Source: Acestrorhynchus altus
Lineage: Eukaryota > Chordata > Actinopteri > Characiformes > Acestrorhynchidae
Assembly (NCBI GenBank): GCA_034509495.1
Contig: CM067511.1
Coordinates: forward strand, 29,059,990-29,123,989
Reading direction: 5' to 3'
Length of the DNA: 64,000 nucleotides
In this document: in pieces, positions 12,651 through 26,500 of the stretch
How positions within the stretch are numbered: the stretch's first letter is position 1
Layout: each line of letters begins with the position of its first letter
Translations under genes and position numbers: made by a program
Notes under the pieces: model-generated
Told to the model about the DNA's origin: nothing
What the model saw: the letters and a program-made list of their open reading frames with translations, nothing else
The model's database searches: none

Positions 12651-15282
12651 ACAGACACACTGAAATCATTAAGCGAAGACGAAGTGGTAAATTTGTAAAA
12701 AATTTACATTTTGTGAAGAAAAAAGAAAAACAGATCTTCCTTTAACACACCACTGGACACGACCATAGAAAGGAATAAAGCAAAAAATGACATGGAAAGC
12801 AAGAGACGGGATCTGAGAAGCTCCTAAAATGCTTTAGAACATCGATCTGATGGTTGTAGAGGCAGCAAGAACCAGCTCGCTAAGACACACAAATCACGTA
12901 CATGTATGTTAAGTGGGTTTTCTTTTCTGCACAGAGGAAGTTGATTAACGCTACTGACACTTTGACCCTAACGTCCACTGGTTAATATCTGCCTCTACAC
13001 TAAACACCCAAGGTCATTTCATCAACTGAACGCCAATTCAGTAAAATCACATACAGTACATGTGTAAAAATGTCAGGTAAAACGTGTGCCTAGTTACTTC
13101 ACAATCAAGGATAACATGGAAAAGGGAGCTAAAATGGCAAAACACATCATTCTTAGGAAAGAAATCATAGATTCACTTTTCATAGCAGATATCAAATATA
13201 TGCCTGTGAATTATTTAAGGTATCTGTGGTGTCTCCCTGTCCATTGGTTAGGGTAGCCCTTAGGGAATTGGCCCTCTAGGATATAAGGCACAGGGCCTTT
13301 GTATAGGAAATCGAGTCGGTTTCAAACCAACACTACTGACCCCCTTAAAGCACTTTAGAACTGTTTTCCCCACAGAGTCACAGTGCAAGTCTGGAAATAA
13401 AGGCAAGGGTGGCTGCCATGAAACTGATCTTAACCTAACAAAATGTTGTGGTACTATAGTCAAGGAAGAATAAATAAAAATACAAAAATTTGGCTAACAG
13501 TTCCCAAAGGATATGCAAGCTGGTGAACAATCAAGGATGTGTTCAGTTTCTCTTTAGTGTCCTCTTGTTACTTACGTGTTAATATTTGGCAAATATAATC
13601 AGAAACTACGTACTAGGTTATCTAAGCAAGTGGAATTCTTTACAGTTTATCCAATGACAGCTATCCTTCATAGCAAGTCTGCTGGATTAAGGGTAATCAG
13701 ATCATTCGGTTTGAAATTTTGAGAGCATTTCTCTCTAAACGGCAGGAGGTTGCTGAATAGTTCTTGGCTTGGACGTTCAGTCAGAGGAATCTTTAGCATT
13801 GATTTTATTAAAACGTTAAATGAGATGTGAAGCATGATGTCAAAATGTACAACATGGGATTGAACAGATTTTTAGGGAACCGTAAGTGGCTCTTCTGGGA
13901 TCACTCCACAGAAGCCCTTTGGCCACTTTACCCTTCAGAGTGCTGGAAAGAGTATATTTGACAAAGATCAGAACGGAGGACACTTCAAAACTTTAAATTA
14001 AAGCAGTATGTGGGAAATGGTTCAACAGACATATCTACAAATACTTTGCAAACATCTTGAGGATCATCATCCCTCCAGATCATAAGGCTTGAAGATGGAC
14101 CAGTCAAGACTGTTAGATGTTAAGAGTGGCAACAGTGGCTAAACATATGTTACATAAGTAGTGTAGCACCATCCTATTAAAAGGACTACACAGGCAGGAC
14201 GATTGGTTTTGCAGAAGGGCTACAATTAAATTCGGCATTTGTGAGGCAGTAATTTCCCTTCGACATCCTAGTAAAAAAACGAGTATTAAAACTGGACTGG
14301 CACTTAAAAATTTGAAAGAAAGAAAAAAGAAACAACATACGGGACAATGATGTGCTTTTTCGCAGTGCATAAACATGCAATGTTCGTAAGGAAAAAAGTC
14401 CATTTTCAAGTTTGGTAATAGAAAAAGAGGCACTGAGTTCAGTTTTTTGTTTTTTTTTGTCCCCACCCCATTCAACAAAGTCACAAAAATGACCTGGATT
14501 CTGGACAATGATGTGAAAATGGCACTAAAATTAAAACACAAACCATGTCCATAAAGCATCTGACAGCAGAAACTTTCATTGCACATTCACGGTGAGAACG
14601 ACAAACACACAACTACTGTGAGAGACAAAAACGATCAGCTTTTAGACGCTACAAATAATGCTTAAGGGTCAGCTTTTCTGAAGTTACAGTTGATCCGAGA
14701 CGTCCACATTGGGCTCAATCCCAGAAACTCTGAACGCTCAAGAATGTACAATTTCCAAAAAAAAACAGACCCCTTCGATTTAAGGGGCAAAGTGTAGAAA
14801 ATGCTCTTTTGGACAAAACACAGGCGTTCACTTTGCCTGAAAGTATTGCTGAGGCATTTATTCCACTCCCTCCTTTTTTTTGTCCTGCAGCACTTTTTAT
14901 GTTCTTTCTTCATGATTTTTAAGGCTTAATATACAAGGAAGAGACTAATATCTATACAAACGGCCAGGAAGATTGTTAGTGCAGATATATTTTTTTTATC
15001 TTTTTAGTTTTAGATATGCTGTATATTTTAAAGATATATTTATATATATATATATAATTCATATTACAAATTAACTATACATATCAAAAAACACTACAGT
15101 TCTGACTTTATAAAAGTCTGAAAAGATAAAAAAAAAGTATCCAAGATTAACAATTACTTTCATTCTATTCATCAATATTCAGACATTCCATCTTTGTTTT
15201 TTAATATTTTCTTCTTTTTGTGGGTGGGGGAGTTTTATTATTAATCTTAAACAGTGTTTGATACTCAGTGCTATGTAACTGT

Positions 15283-15284
<2 letters not shown>

Positions 15285-15320
<36 letters not shown>
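15285..15320. repeat. Homopolymer A run (poly U in the transcript)
   Basis: About 36 consecutive A residues on the plus strand lie about 190-225 nt after the fcho2 stop codon. The mRNA would carry a long U tract in its 3' UTR. Confidence 0.9.
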
Positions 15321-15322
<2 letters not shown>

Positions 15323-15511
15323 CTTCCCCCCAAAAAGGTGCATTTTACTGGTGGAAAGATTATTCAGAAAGCTGAGAACTGAAGGGCTGACAGCCCTTTT
15401 GATCATTCCCCATTATCCTCCATCATCAGTGGGGAAGATGGAATAAAACAAAGACAATAAAACCTTCAAAATTCCAACAATCAGAGCAGATTGTGCACCT
15501 GGTTTGACATC

Positions 15512-15534
15512 TCAGCAGTCTGCCATATAACGCC
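15512..15534 (-). CDS. fcho2: fcho2 last coding exon
   Basis: After the acceptor TTACAG the exon completes a split Gly codon, then encodes RYMADC and the stop TGA (15512-15514). Mammalian FCHO2 ends RYLADC, so this is the natural C terminus of the mu homology domain. The exon continues into the 3' UTR. Confidence 0.93.
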
Positions 15535-18500
15535 CTGTAACACACACACAAAGATATGTTTCGCCATGTTTTCATTGTGCCACGACTAAAATGACAAACA
15601 GTAACATACAGTTTTATTTACATTAAATTATTGTAGTAAGAAAGTCAAAAACTGCAACTTTACACAAGAAATACAAAATCAAAAAGTCAAAGTACAGAAG
15701 ATTTTATTCCAAGTAATTTTGGAGCATTTCTATTGGTCGATTCATCATATATTTTGACACAACATAAAGAAGAATCAGTTTCACATTATGGCAAAAAGTT
15801 GAAAAGAATGAAAAAAGAATGAAAAAAGAATGAAAAAAATGGAAATACAATATTTTTGCATATCAGCAATTTGGGCAGAAATAGATCAGATCAGTAAATG
15901 AACATCTACTTTATGATATTTCTGATAAAATGGTCAGTAAGTGTAGATATCAGGCAGGTGTAACTAATAAACTGCTAACTCTGTACATTATTAGCACTCT
16001 TTTTGTGTTTCATGGGGGTTATATTTATAATATACATTTATTGGCAGCTTTTTCAGAAACAGCCACCATTTTTAATGTAGCAGTTTGTGTGGCAACACTG
16101 AAACCCCTTTGTCACTGTGGGACCACGGGACCACTGCTGGCTGCTATTCTGAACCCAGTAGTGATGGTGTAGTGTGCAAAAGCCCCAGCAGAACATGTCA
16201 GTATCACTGCTGTGCTGAGAACTGTCCATCACTCAAACAGTATGTGGCAGTCATGGTTGTCCCTTATAATTGATGGATGGGGTTTGGAGGGGGCTGATAA
16301 ATAGTTCAGCAAAAGATGAGCTGCATCAGTAACTGTTATATTGTTGGTGTTTCTGATAAAATGTCCGGTGAGTGTTAGTTGCACCTGCCTACTAAGGTCA
16401 AAGGTCTTACCGCTGGCAAATCTCTTCTTATTGAGCGAGAGTCGATAACCAGGGCCAACAAGATCCATGTCCACCCCAGAGAGAGTGCTGCCGTCATTAA
16501 AGAACTGGACAGCCAGTGTGGCTGGGATCGAGGGGCCATCCGATAGCTCAAACTTTGCCCTCAGAGAACCAGAACCTGGCAAACACACAACGACATCCTA
16601 TTAGAACCATTTTCCAGTGCTGTTTCCAGGGGCTCAGTGGGCAATGGCCCAAAAAATATGCTGAAAAGGTGTTTTAAAGAAAAACTGGAAATCACAATGA
16701 TTTTATTAGTAACGTTTGTATTTTCATACCTTCATTTTCAGACTTTTCAGAGATATCATTCAGCTTCCATAATGATTTATTCTGGTCTGCATTCCTGGTA
16801 ACAAAAATAAAGCCATTCAAACCTCTGCAGACAGTGCAAGACTAAAAATAAAATGTGCAACACGTGACAAACTACTGTCTTTCTCCAACTCACCAGATGG
16901 CAGCTGGCAGTGACTGCATGTTGGTGACACCGCCATTGACCGGCACTAGGACCTGCACACTGGAAAGAGGCCCGGGCGGATGCATGGCCTCAGGATTGTA
17001 GCGGTAGTCCACACGCAGGTCAGTAGTGCTGGGCCCACACTTCCAGTACACTGCCAGGTTCAGCGGCGTCGACTGAATTCCATTTGAGCACACCTGAGCA
17101 ACAAAGGCCAAATATCAGAAGTGATCACGGATAAATGGAGCAAATGTAACTTTCACAACAAGGAAAAGTTACAAAACCCTGCTTTCTTGAATGAGTAGAG
17201 GATTCAGGGAAAGCCGAACCAAATATCACTGCCTAGGCTGAATTGATAAATAGGGCTGCAACAAATGATTATTTTGAGAGTCTAATAACCACTGAAACAA
17301 TCAATTTTTCTGATTATAAATCAATCAACTGTCAAATACCTCTTAGGTAATTAGGAGCTATGTGTTCTTTTATGCATTTCAAAACTAACAATAAACAAAA
17401 AAATGTGAAAAATGTATTCAAAATTACTTGTTTTAAACAATATTAAAGATATAAAAAATTAAACCAAAGATGTTCAAAGCAACAGCAATACATCAAATCC
17501 AATTTCTCTTAATTGGTTTTTCCATACTTTCCAGATTCCAGAAGTTATTTAATATTATATTCGATTAAAATAATGTTTGTGTTACTGTTATCTGTTTAAT
17601 AGAGTCTTTTAATTTGACACCATCTGCCTGGGAGTCACATTATTTTTGTGGTGTAAGCAGCAAGCTGATTGGTTATTTTTGTTGAAGGGTGGGACTTACA
17701 GTTAAAATGTATTCCACAATGGTTCAACTTTAATGAACAATCAATAATTCATGCACATCCTTCACGATGATGCCACAAACTAATACGACCATCGAATGTA
17801 GCTGTAAAGAGAACTGATTGGAAATATGACAGATGTTTTTTAACTGATTCAGTAAGAATGCTGTGATTCCTGCTATGCAATACTGAACTAATAAACCATT
17901 AAAAATGCATCCAAACTTGTGTTGTTGTTTCCCTCAAATAAACCTGTTACAATGCAAAACATTTACACACAACACATAAGAGTGAAGAGAACAGATGAAA
18001 AATATGAAAGAAATTAAACCACTAAGCTGAAACTTTGCCTTCTGCAACAAACTAATGAACTTTAACCAATAAAATATGAGTATTGTTTAAAAAAAATAAC
18101 AATGCAGCCAAACTTCATATTTACCATCACAAAACTATTAGGAATGCTGTGTAGATCCAGTTCCTGCTTCACAATATGTATATTATTTTGTGTGTGTGAG
18201 TTTCGGCCGTTCACAGCTGATATCATATCAGTCATATTAATCATATCAGTCAGTAAAGCTGATCTGTTTAACCTCCGATCGTTTCAAATCATATCGTCTC
18301 ATATTAAGAATTCTTATCATCTGTATCAGTAAATATACACATGGGTCCAGGCCTACTACAATGTAGCCTATCACTGACGATTACAGCCCATCACAAACTA
18401 CAATGAACTACAATACACACCTGATATTTGAGGATGTCCACATTGTAGTAGGAGGACGCAGGGTTCTGCTCTGAGCTTTTCCTGAGATACGCTGTCAGTG

Positions 18501-18913
18501 CCGGCATGTTCAGCCAGAAGTCCCTGGTGTCAGTGTCGCTCTGGGAGGAGTCGCTGTACGAGACACACACACAGGCGTACACGCTCAATAATTCATGGCT
18601 GCTGTTGGCTTGTGTTTTACTGCAGCCGTACAAAACAACTGACCCCTCCTCCAGACGCCTGCCTATTAAAGTATATTCAATTATAATTTCATTCCTGATT
18701 CAAACAGTCCATGTCTGGACCACATTAGCTGCTGGACAGAACTCAGACAAGAGAGGGAAAAAGCTCCATCTGAGGGAAAGGAATTCAACTGTAATCCACT
18801 GTTACGTGATTAAAATTTTGTGACCTACATTTAACAATATGATTGTGACCAACTCACAAGGCTACGATTTTTCTGTTCACGCATGCACGCACATGCAGGC
18901 ATGCGCTCGCACA

Positions 18914-18945
<32 letters not shown>

Positions 18946-20463
18946 ATGAATTGCACACTATTGAATGTCAAATATATGATCCATAAAACCTCACACAAAC
19001 TCACATATGGCTTATATTAAGATCGATTTTATTCAATCAATCACTCTTTAAACGTCCCATGTTATTAGTTCTGCCATAATCAGTGGTCCTATTTACTTTT
19101 GTCAATCCACTCAATTCCTTTAACATCCATAGCCACGCTTTCCATCACATTGCTTAAGCATTGCTTTTGACCAATTAAAAGGAGACATTTTCAGACATAA
19201 CTAAAAATATTCCCTTAATTGATCGAAATGCATGAAATCCACCCACACACAAAGAAATGATCCTAAAATCCTATGATGAGGCTCAAATCACTGACAGACT
19301 GAAACAGGTTTCGAGAATATCCCTGTGTTTATCACCATCCATCTTCATACTGACTCAGACCAGTATCCCAGTCCCTGCTGCTGGAAATGCTGCCAACACT
19401 ATGTTTCACTGTGGGGATGATGATCTTGGGGTAACTAGATGTGTTGATTTTCCTTGGTGGCCGACATGTTTAATTTTGGTCTCATCTGTCCAGAGCACCT
19501 TGCTCCATTCAGTTGGGAGAACTCAAAATTAGTTTTCCTATTTTTGTCTTTTTTTCTTGCCACTCTTCCAAAAAACCCAATTCTATGGAGTGTACAGCTT
19601 ATTGTGGTCGTATGGACAGATACTCCAGTCTCTGCAGCTCCTTCAGGGTTACCTTTGGTCCCTGTGCTGTCTCTCTGATAACTGCCCTCCTTGCCTGGTC
19701 TGAGAGCCTCTCTCGGCTTTGTTGTGGTACCATATTATTTCCATTTGATGATAATTGAGTTGATGGTGCTCCAGGGGATAATCAGAGATTTTGTTCCCGG
19801 ACTTGTTTGGAGATCTCCCTGGTCTTCATGGTGTTGGTTGGTTGCTTTTTGCATTATGGTGTTGCAGCCTCTGGGGCCTTTCAGAAGTGCCGTTTGAGTT
19901 CCTTTCACTAAGCGTGTGACTTCTGAAAGTAAATTTTGGCACCAAAACTATTTAGGGGCTTCATAGCAAAGGAGTGAAAACATGTGCACATGCCAATTAT
20001 AGGGTTTTTATTTCCAAATATTTTTCAAATTTTACTTCAGCAACTTAAGAGTATTTTGTGCAGATGCATTTGACAAGCATTTGTGTTCTACTTGCTCTAT
20101 TATGGAATATAGTGTTTGGATGGCAGAGATGGCAGTGATGGATGGATCCTCAGAGCATTTATGAGTTTTATCAACAAAATAGCACTGAAGAATGAAATTG
20201 AAATTATGAAAATGAAACCAATTTTAGACCAAGTAACGTGGCTTTCCTTTCACCTTTCTGATGGGACCATTAAACTGAATATTATCACACACACACACCT
20301 ACATACCTGTGTAATAGATGCTGGTTTGGTAAGATCTGTTCCAGTTTGCTGGTGTTTCTCAGTTTGAAACTGAGCACTGAAGGGGAAGGACTGGACGTGA
20401 AGATCTTAATGATGCCACTGGGGAAGGACAGCGTCATATCTCCTGTGATCTTCACTATACATC

Positions 20464-20529
<66 letters not shown>

Positions 20530-23500
20530 TAAGACTTAATAGTAGTTGTGAAAGCATTCTTATCACAAATATGGTACAAATGTGGTTCATAAATGGTAGA
20601 GCGAGCGCCATGGACAGTACCATGCGCATTGGGCACACACCACCACACACAAACTAAAACATGGTTTAGAAGAATGTTGTCATTTTACAGAAGAACACAG
20701 GTTGAACACCGTTTTAAGCTGCACAGTCCTTACGTGGCCTTTTTCCGGTGTGATTTGTTTGGTTATCAGTTCTGTCCTCCTCTATGTATTTAACACTGAA
20801 CTGCTCTGGCCGCAGAGCCACCACTGAATGGGGGCTTTTGGTGGTCAGATTGTTCTGAATCAGATCAGAATACACAACTTTACTTTTCAATCCTGCCATC
20901 CTGCACCACTTAAGCCCCATTTCCAATTTTAAAATTGTCTGCAAAATTCAATGGATACAATATAAATTGGTGGGACGCACTCAGAGTGCATTCAGTGCCC
21001 CATTTCACATGAAGAGAAACTGATTGACTGTTGTCTTACAGCGTTGGTGATGGGATAGTGGGCTAGAACATGCATCCAGCAGCATATCTACAACTATTTA
21101 ATGTTATAACCTTTTGCAAACAGTTGATCTAATATCTAATAGTAATATTAATGGGACATTACATCACTGCACTCCCTGTACATGGCGTTTGCAGATCATG
21201 GAGTGGAAGAACATACATGCTGCAGAAATCCACTTATATAAAGTGCTCGGATACTTATAGATAACTCAAAATCTGTGTCAAGGGGTGTTTGCACTGATTA
21301 GGTCCGTTCACATGTTGAGCTAGCCTACTGCAATTTGTCCACCTTCCAGGGAAGGTCATGCGAAACTCACTTGCTAGGATCGGCTCCTTTGAAGTAGGCA
21401 TTAACCGACTCTGTGAATGCCACAGCTATGGGCAATGCATCCTGGGAAGCTAAAGTCACTGGACTGGGCCCACGAGATGTCCCTATGAACATTATTGAGA
21501 AAAAGTGAAACATAAACTGAACATGAGGACATTTTTACAAAAGACAGCAAAACAGCAATGAGACGTTTCTGATAAACACCTACAACACATTAAGAAGCTT
21601 CATGTCATTCCCAGCTGTACGTAGAAACATTCCTTTACAGCCACATGCAAATGTTTTGAGACCCCTGTTTAAGGCTTGTTCATGTTCTAGGTGGAAAATT
21701 GTTGCCAAAACAGGAAATGTTTCCCAAATTTCAATTTATTGGCGAAATTCGGAGAAATGCCACTTTCTACCTTTTATGTTATGTTTCATTAAGCAAATAA
21801 ACAGTAATTGTGCAAACAATATGCAGAAGAATTGTTCACATTCTTACTTGGAAAATCAACAAAACCTCAAATGAACAGTCCCAAAACCTTTGTACATGAC
21901 TGGATAATGCATCCTAAAAAATATGTTTATAATTAAATAAAGAATTCTATTTACATGATTCATAATTGAATCATAATACAGCTGCACATCTGATATGCCA
22001 CCAATCCTGACCAGTCCATCATTTACAGTGTTCCTGTGGATATTGTGCTGAATTATGTCATATATTAAGATATATGTGACCAAGAAATCAATTAGATTGC
22101 TCACAATACTACAGGTCATACACTGCACTCTCGCATATCTACACACTTAACTGCATTCCACATGTTCATTTTAATATGATACAAAATGGAGAAGAGGTTA
22201 CAATCATGCTAGGAACCAAGAAGGACTTTTAAGAAGCAAGCAGGTTATCTGAAACGAGTCAGGGTTTAGTGAACGAGACAATGCAGAAACCTCCCAACTC
22301 AGGTCACATGAACTGTGAGACCAATCAGGGGAGGCAGTTAGTAGGTTAAGAACACCTCCAGGGCAAGGGATCGGTCCTGTGTCATGTACGTTACCTGCTG
22401 GAGTCTCACACCTCTTCTCAAAGGTGGGCAGTTTCCCCACAAACACATCGTCCTCTTACAGCCCAACCAAAGGGTGAAATCCACAAATGGGGGATGGGAG
22501 CAATACCACAACCCACAGATGAAGAGTGAGAATGGTTTGAAAGGGTGATGAAAACATTTACAGCAGAAATGAACAACCACAAAAATACCTTCCAACCAGT
22601 GGTTTTGGCAACACACTAAATGTAGAGTTTGATAATAAATCTAATAAGGTTTTTGGTGAAGCCCAGAGTTAAAGTCAAAACAGCCATAATTAAGACCCTA
22701 ACACAGACGTCTCAACGCCTAAATCAAATCAGACGTCCCAAAGTGTTTGACGAGTCCACTATTACCTTCCATTTAATGCAGCTTTCGTTCTTTTCAGGAC
22801 ACTCACTCTCAGTGTTTCTGCAGAAATCTGCAGGGAGATTCCGCATCTTAGGATCTGGAGCATTTTCTTCTCGTCACCATCAAAGACATCCACACTAATG
22901 TTCAGGTGTGGACGCTGTGGTGGTCAGTCCCTTGTTCTGACAACACCAGCAGTTTCAGCAAATGGATTTCAAAATGCTCTTCTTGCCTGCTTTAGTAGGA
23001 GCTTCGTAATCAGCTCCCATCCTTTCATTATCACAGTGTGGACTTTGGAGCTTTTGAAATTGGAGCTTTAATAGGTGTTTTTCAGATGGAGGGCAGTTTT
23101 TGATGCTCTACGGGTCTTTTTTTGGGAATCTAAGCTCTACAGAAATATCTCCTGAAACATCACTAACCTTCTCCAGTGGCTGCTTTACAGGACATCTAAT
23201 ACATGAAGGATGTCTCTGAGTCTTCCACAGTACAGTATGTGATGAGTTAGGATTGAGTGTCTCATCCTGCCTTACTGCAAACATTAACGAGTGAATCATC
23301 CTCCAAGGTTCTAAACCTGTGATGAATTCTTTTTTTTTTTTTAACTGGAAACAAAATATTCCCTCCTTTATTTGTCCAATACAATAAATGTACTGGGTCA
23401 AAACTGAGCTACAAAATAATTCCACATTTTGGTTGGATGGTATTTTCGACAACATTCTGTAAAGCATGTCTAACCTAACAATAGATATGAATGAATGCAC

Positions 23501-26500
23501 TTGTGGGAAGAACATGGATGATCTTCATCAATGATGCATGGAAATTGGTGCTGATAGATGGTACATACAATCACATTCTAGACTCCCAACACGAGATTCG
23601 CTAGAAATATACATGCTGTTATGAGTGTTGACGACTGTGTCTGTGTGCGCCTCACCAACTGTAGGTGTGTTGCTGGCACTTAGGGAGGTGTTGGAGCTCA
23701 AGGAGGAGGAGCTTTCAGCTCGTGCCAGAGGAGCAGTAGTTGGAGGAGGACTGGAGTTGGTCACCTTCGAAGGGCTAAACGGTCGGCCCTTTGGAAAGAA
23801 AAACAAAAGAAAAATGAACAACCATCTTTGATTTCTATAAAGTTGTCTCTTCTAGCACAGTTGCATTAGGTCTGCAGACATCAGCCATCAGCTGCAGTCT
23901 CTGCGACGTGTCTGTCTCCAAACCTGATCTAAAAGACAATATTAAAACAGAGGACTTGGTTAAATGGAACTATTTGAGTACTCACAATCTCGTTGATGCC
24001 AGTCAGTTTGCCTGCAGGCAGTTTGGGTCGTGATGAGGGTCGAGGGGGAGGCACTATGGTTCCAGAACCGAGAGGGGTTGTGGGTCTGTTAGGGGCTGGA
24101 ACTGCGGGACACAATGTATTCACATTAGGACAACTTGTGGTTGGTGCAGGAAATCAGTGACAAAGTAGACACTGAACACTAGTCTCGGCCAGTGACACTG
24201 AAACAGGCAAACTGTCGTGACTTTGTAAACGTCGTATGACACAGGTCACCATGCCTCAGGGCAGTTCCAGAAACACAGCTAACCATCTGCACAAACACGG
24301 TTTACCCACAAACAAGCAAAATAACCGGTGTTACATTCACTGTAAAAAAGAAAGGAACAATAAAATGTGCAAAAAGAAGGCAAAGCAAAAGAAAAGAAAA
24401 CGTAATGTAAACATAATTGGTTATCAAAATAGAAAACTGTAATAATAAAACAAACTTAAAATAGGCTGCTGCACGCCTAAACCTTTACCTCCGTGAAATC
24501 AGTCAAAGCAAATTTGGAGATATGCTTATAGACTGCTTTTTCAAAAAATCTTTTTAAAATGTACAATTTAAAAACTTCTGGTTGTCATTTCCAACTTGTG
24601 AATAGTGCATTATGATTAAAATTACATTAATGGTAGTGCAAATGATTTATTTTGCCTATAAAGTTTTCATTTAGGACATGAAACAAGATTTTTCATGTTT
24701 ATAGAAGTGAAGATACAAACCAGTTGTGCTTTAAACAATTTAAAATCTATTGTCACTGAACCAAACTGACCTTTTTAAAACCTGAACTGTATTAACGGTG
24801 ACAGTGAAGAAATGACAAATCATTTTTGAACAAATAATACAAAAAATACAAATAAAAAAAAAAAGAACAACAAAAAAAACAGAAAAATCAGCAGCCAAAA
24901 ATAAAAGAACCAAAACTGCTCAGTTTAGTGAATACAGGTTAAATGTTTCACACTCTCATGCAAAGCATGATGCTTGGAGACCAAAGTTATGCTCCATATC
25001 AGCATTACCATCCTGTAAGTGGCCAGCTGATGCTGGGGTGACGTGGTCCTCCTTTCGACACAGGGCGCTGAAGGGATCTGTGACCATGCTGAACAACAGC
25101 TTGGCCTGCTGGGGCACGGGGACAGACTGTGGCCTCGGAGGTAAACGAGACGGCCCCCGGAAAGGCATGAAGTCGTCATTAAATGCCACCCATTGGCTCT
25201 GAGTCCAGGAAGACAGCATGTCTGTGCCAGTAGCAGGAGCACTGAGAGGGGGCTTGTGGGAAGTGAAGTGCTCTAGGCTGGCAGGAAGGGTTGGAGGGAT
25301 GTTGATGGCTTGGGGTGGGGCCAGGGAAAGAGGAGTGAAAGGTTCATCTGGGACATCCCAGGGCGAGGTGGAGGGGGGAGAGGGGAGGGGAGGGAATGGA
25401 GGTGAGCTTGAGGACGGAGCGGGAGGTTTGGAAGGTAAGGGGGCAACAAAAGCCTCGGTCCCTTCTGGATGGTCAGCTGGCAGAGATGAAAGCTCCTGCT
25501 GACACACTGCTGCTGCAGGGGGTGCCGAAAAAAACAGAGCATCGCAGAATAGTAAATGCATATAGGGCTTCAAAAGGAGTACAGTGTACATTCTGGAAGG
25601 ATGAAATTATACAATTACAATGGAACCAATTCAATACAAGGTTAATAAAATCCAAAAATTCAACCACGACTGAATACAATATTCTAGATGGATTAAAATC
25701 ATGTGATAAATACACTGGAAAAATGGCTTATACAACAGTGGAATACAGATCGGGGTATGCAATCCGTCCTGGAGAGCCAAAGTCCTGGACAGTTTAATGC
25801 TTTTCCTGCTCATGCACACCTGATTCATCTCATGTGTTAATTGCCAGGGTTGGTAGGTCTGTTAGAGCGGTGAAATCAGCAAACTGTGCACTTCAGAAAC
25901 AGGTTTACATACCTATACCCTCGATATAGATCATAAACAGGGCAGCATTCATAAGGACACATGGCACCTACCTATAGAAACCTATATAGCAAACCTATTT
26001 CAATATAAACCTATTTGTTCACAGTTGTCACAACACGTTCTGTGGTCGCGACACTGACAAAGGCAGCCTTTCTGACCCCGACACTGGACTAAGCCTTTCT
26101 AAATGTCTGCAGAGGTTTCTGTCAGTTAATGCAAATACATGTGGGTGTTATGTAGCCTTACAAATGCTGCCTGCCGGTAAAGTGTTACCTACTACTTTAT
26201 AAACACATTTATTAAGTCATTGGTGCCCTGCATTAAATTATTAATTCATTATTAATTATTACTGTGTTATTATTAAGTATTAATGAACATTGCACGTCAA
26301 TAGAAGCAACTACATAGAAGACACATTGCACTTTCAAAAATGTGTTACAATGGCTGCATAAAATAACAAAAATTAAAAAAATAACCAAAAGTAAATAAAA
26401 AAATTAATTCAAAAAAGTATGTTAAGTCAACCAAGTACGTTCTTCTAAACACTTCTAAAGATCCCAATAGCTTTCCTCACCCCCACACACACACACGGCA

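Larger units (their letters stand above)
12621..15511 (-). other. fcho2: Putative 3' UTR of fcho2
   Basis: The region follows the stop codon, has no recognised transposon, and is AT-rich. The first well-placed AATAAA-type signals on the gene strand are at 15229-15234 and 14854-14859, with a further one at 12645-12650. I take the last as the most likely end because repeats begin only beyond it; this gives a UTR of about 2.9 kb. A gene-strand poly(T) run of about 36 nt sits at 15285-15320. Shorter poly(A) isoforms are possible. Confidence 0.5.
18554..20306 (-). other. fcho2 intron
   Basis: It contains a (CA)n tract at 18909-18945 and a decayed Tc1-like element at about 19250-20090. Nothing else was recognised. 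Confidence 0.7.

Noticed and set aside
14113..14586. 157-codon minus-strand open frame downstream of the fcho2 stop
   Set aside because: It lies within the putative 3' UTR, is hydrophobic and low in complexity, and matches no family; treated as chance.
23528..23821. Extension of the LARAESSSS exon frame past its donor
   Set aside because: Phase and the next exon's protein match show that splicing occurs at 23655; the extension is intronic read-through.
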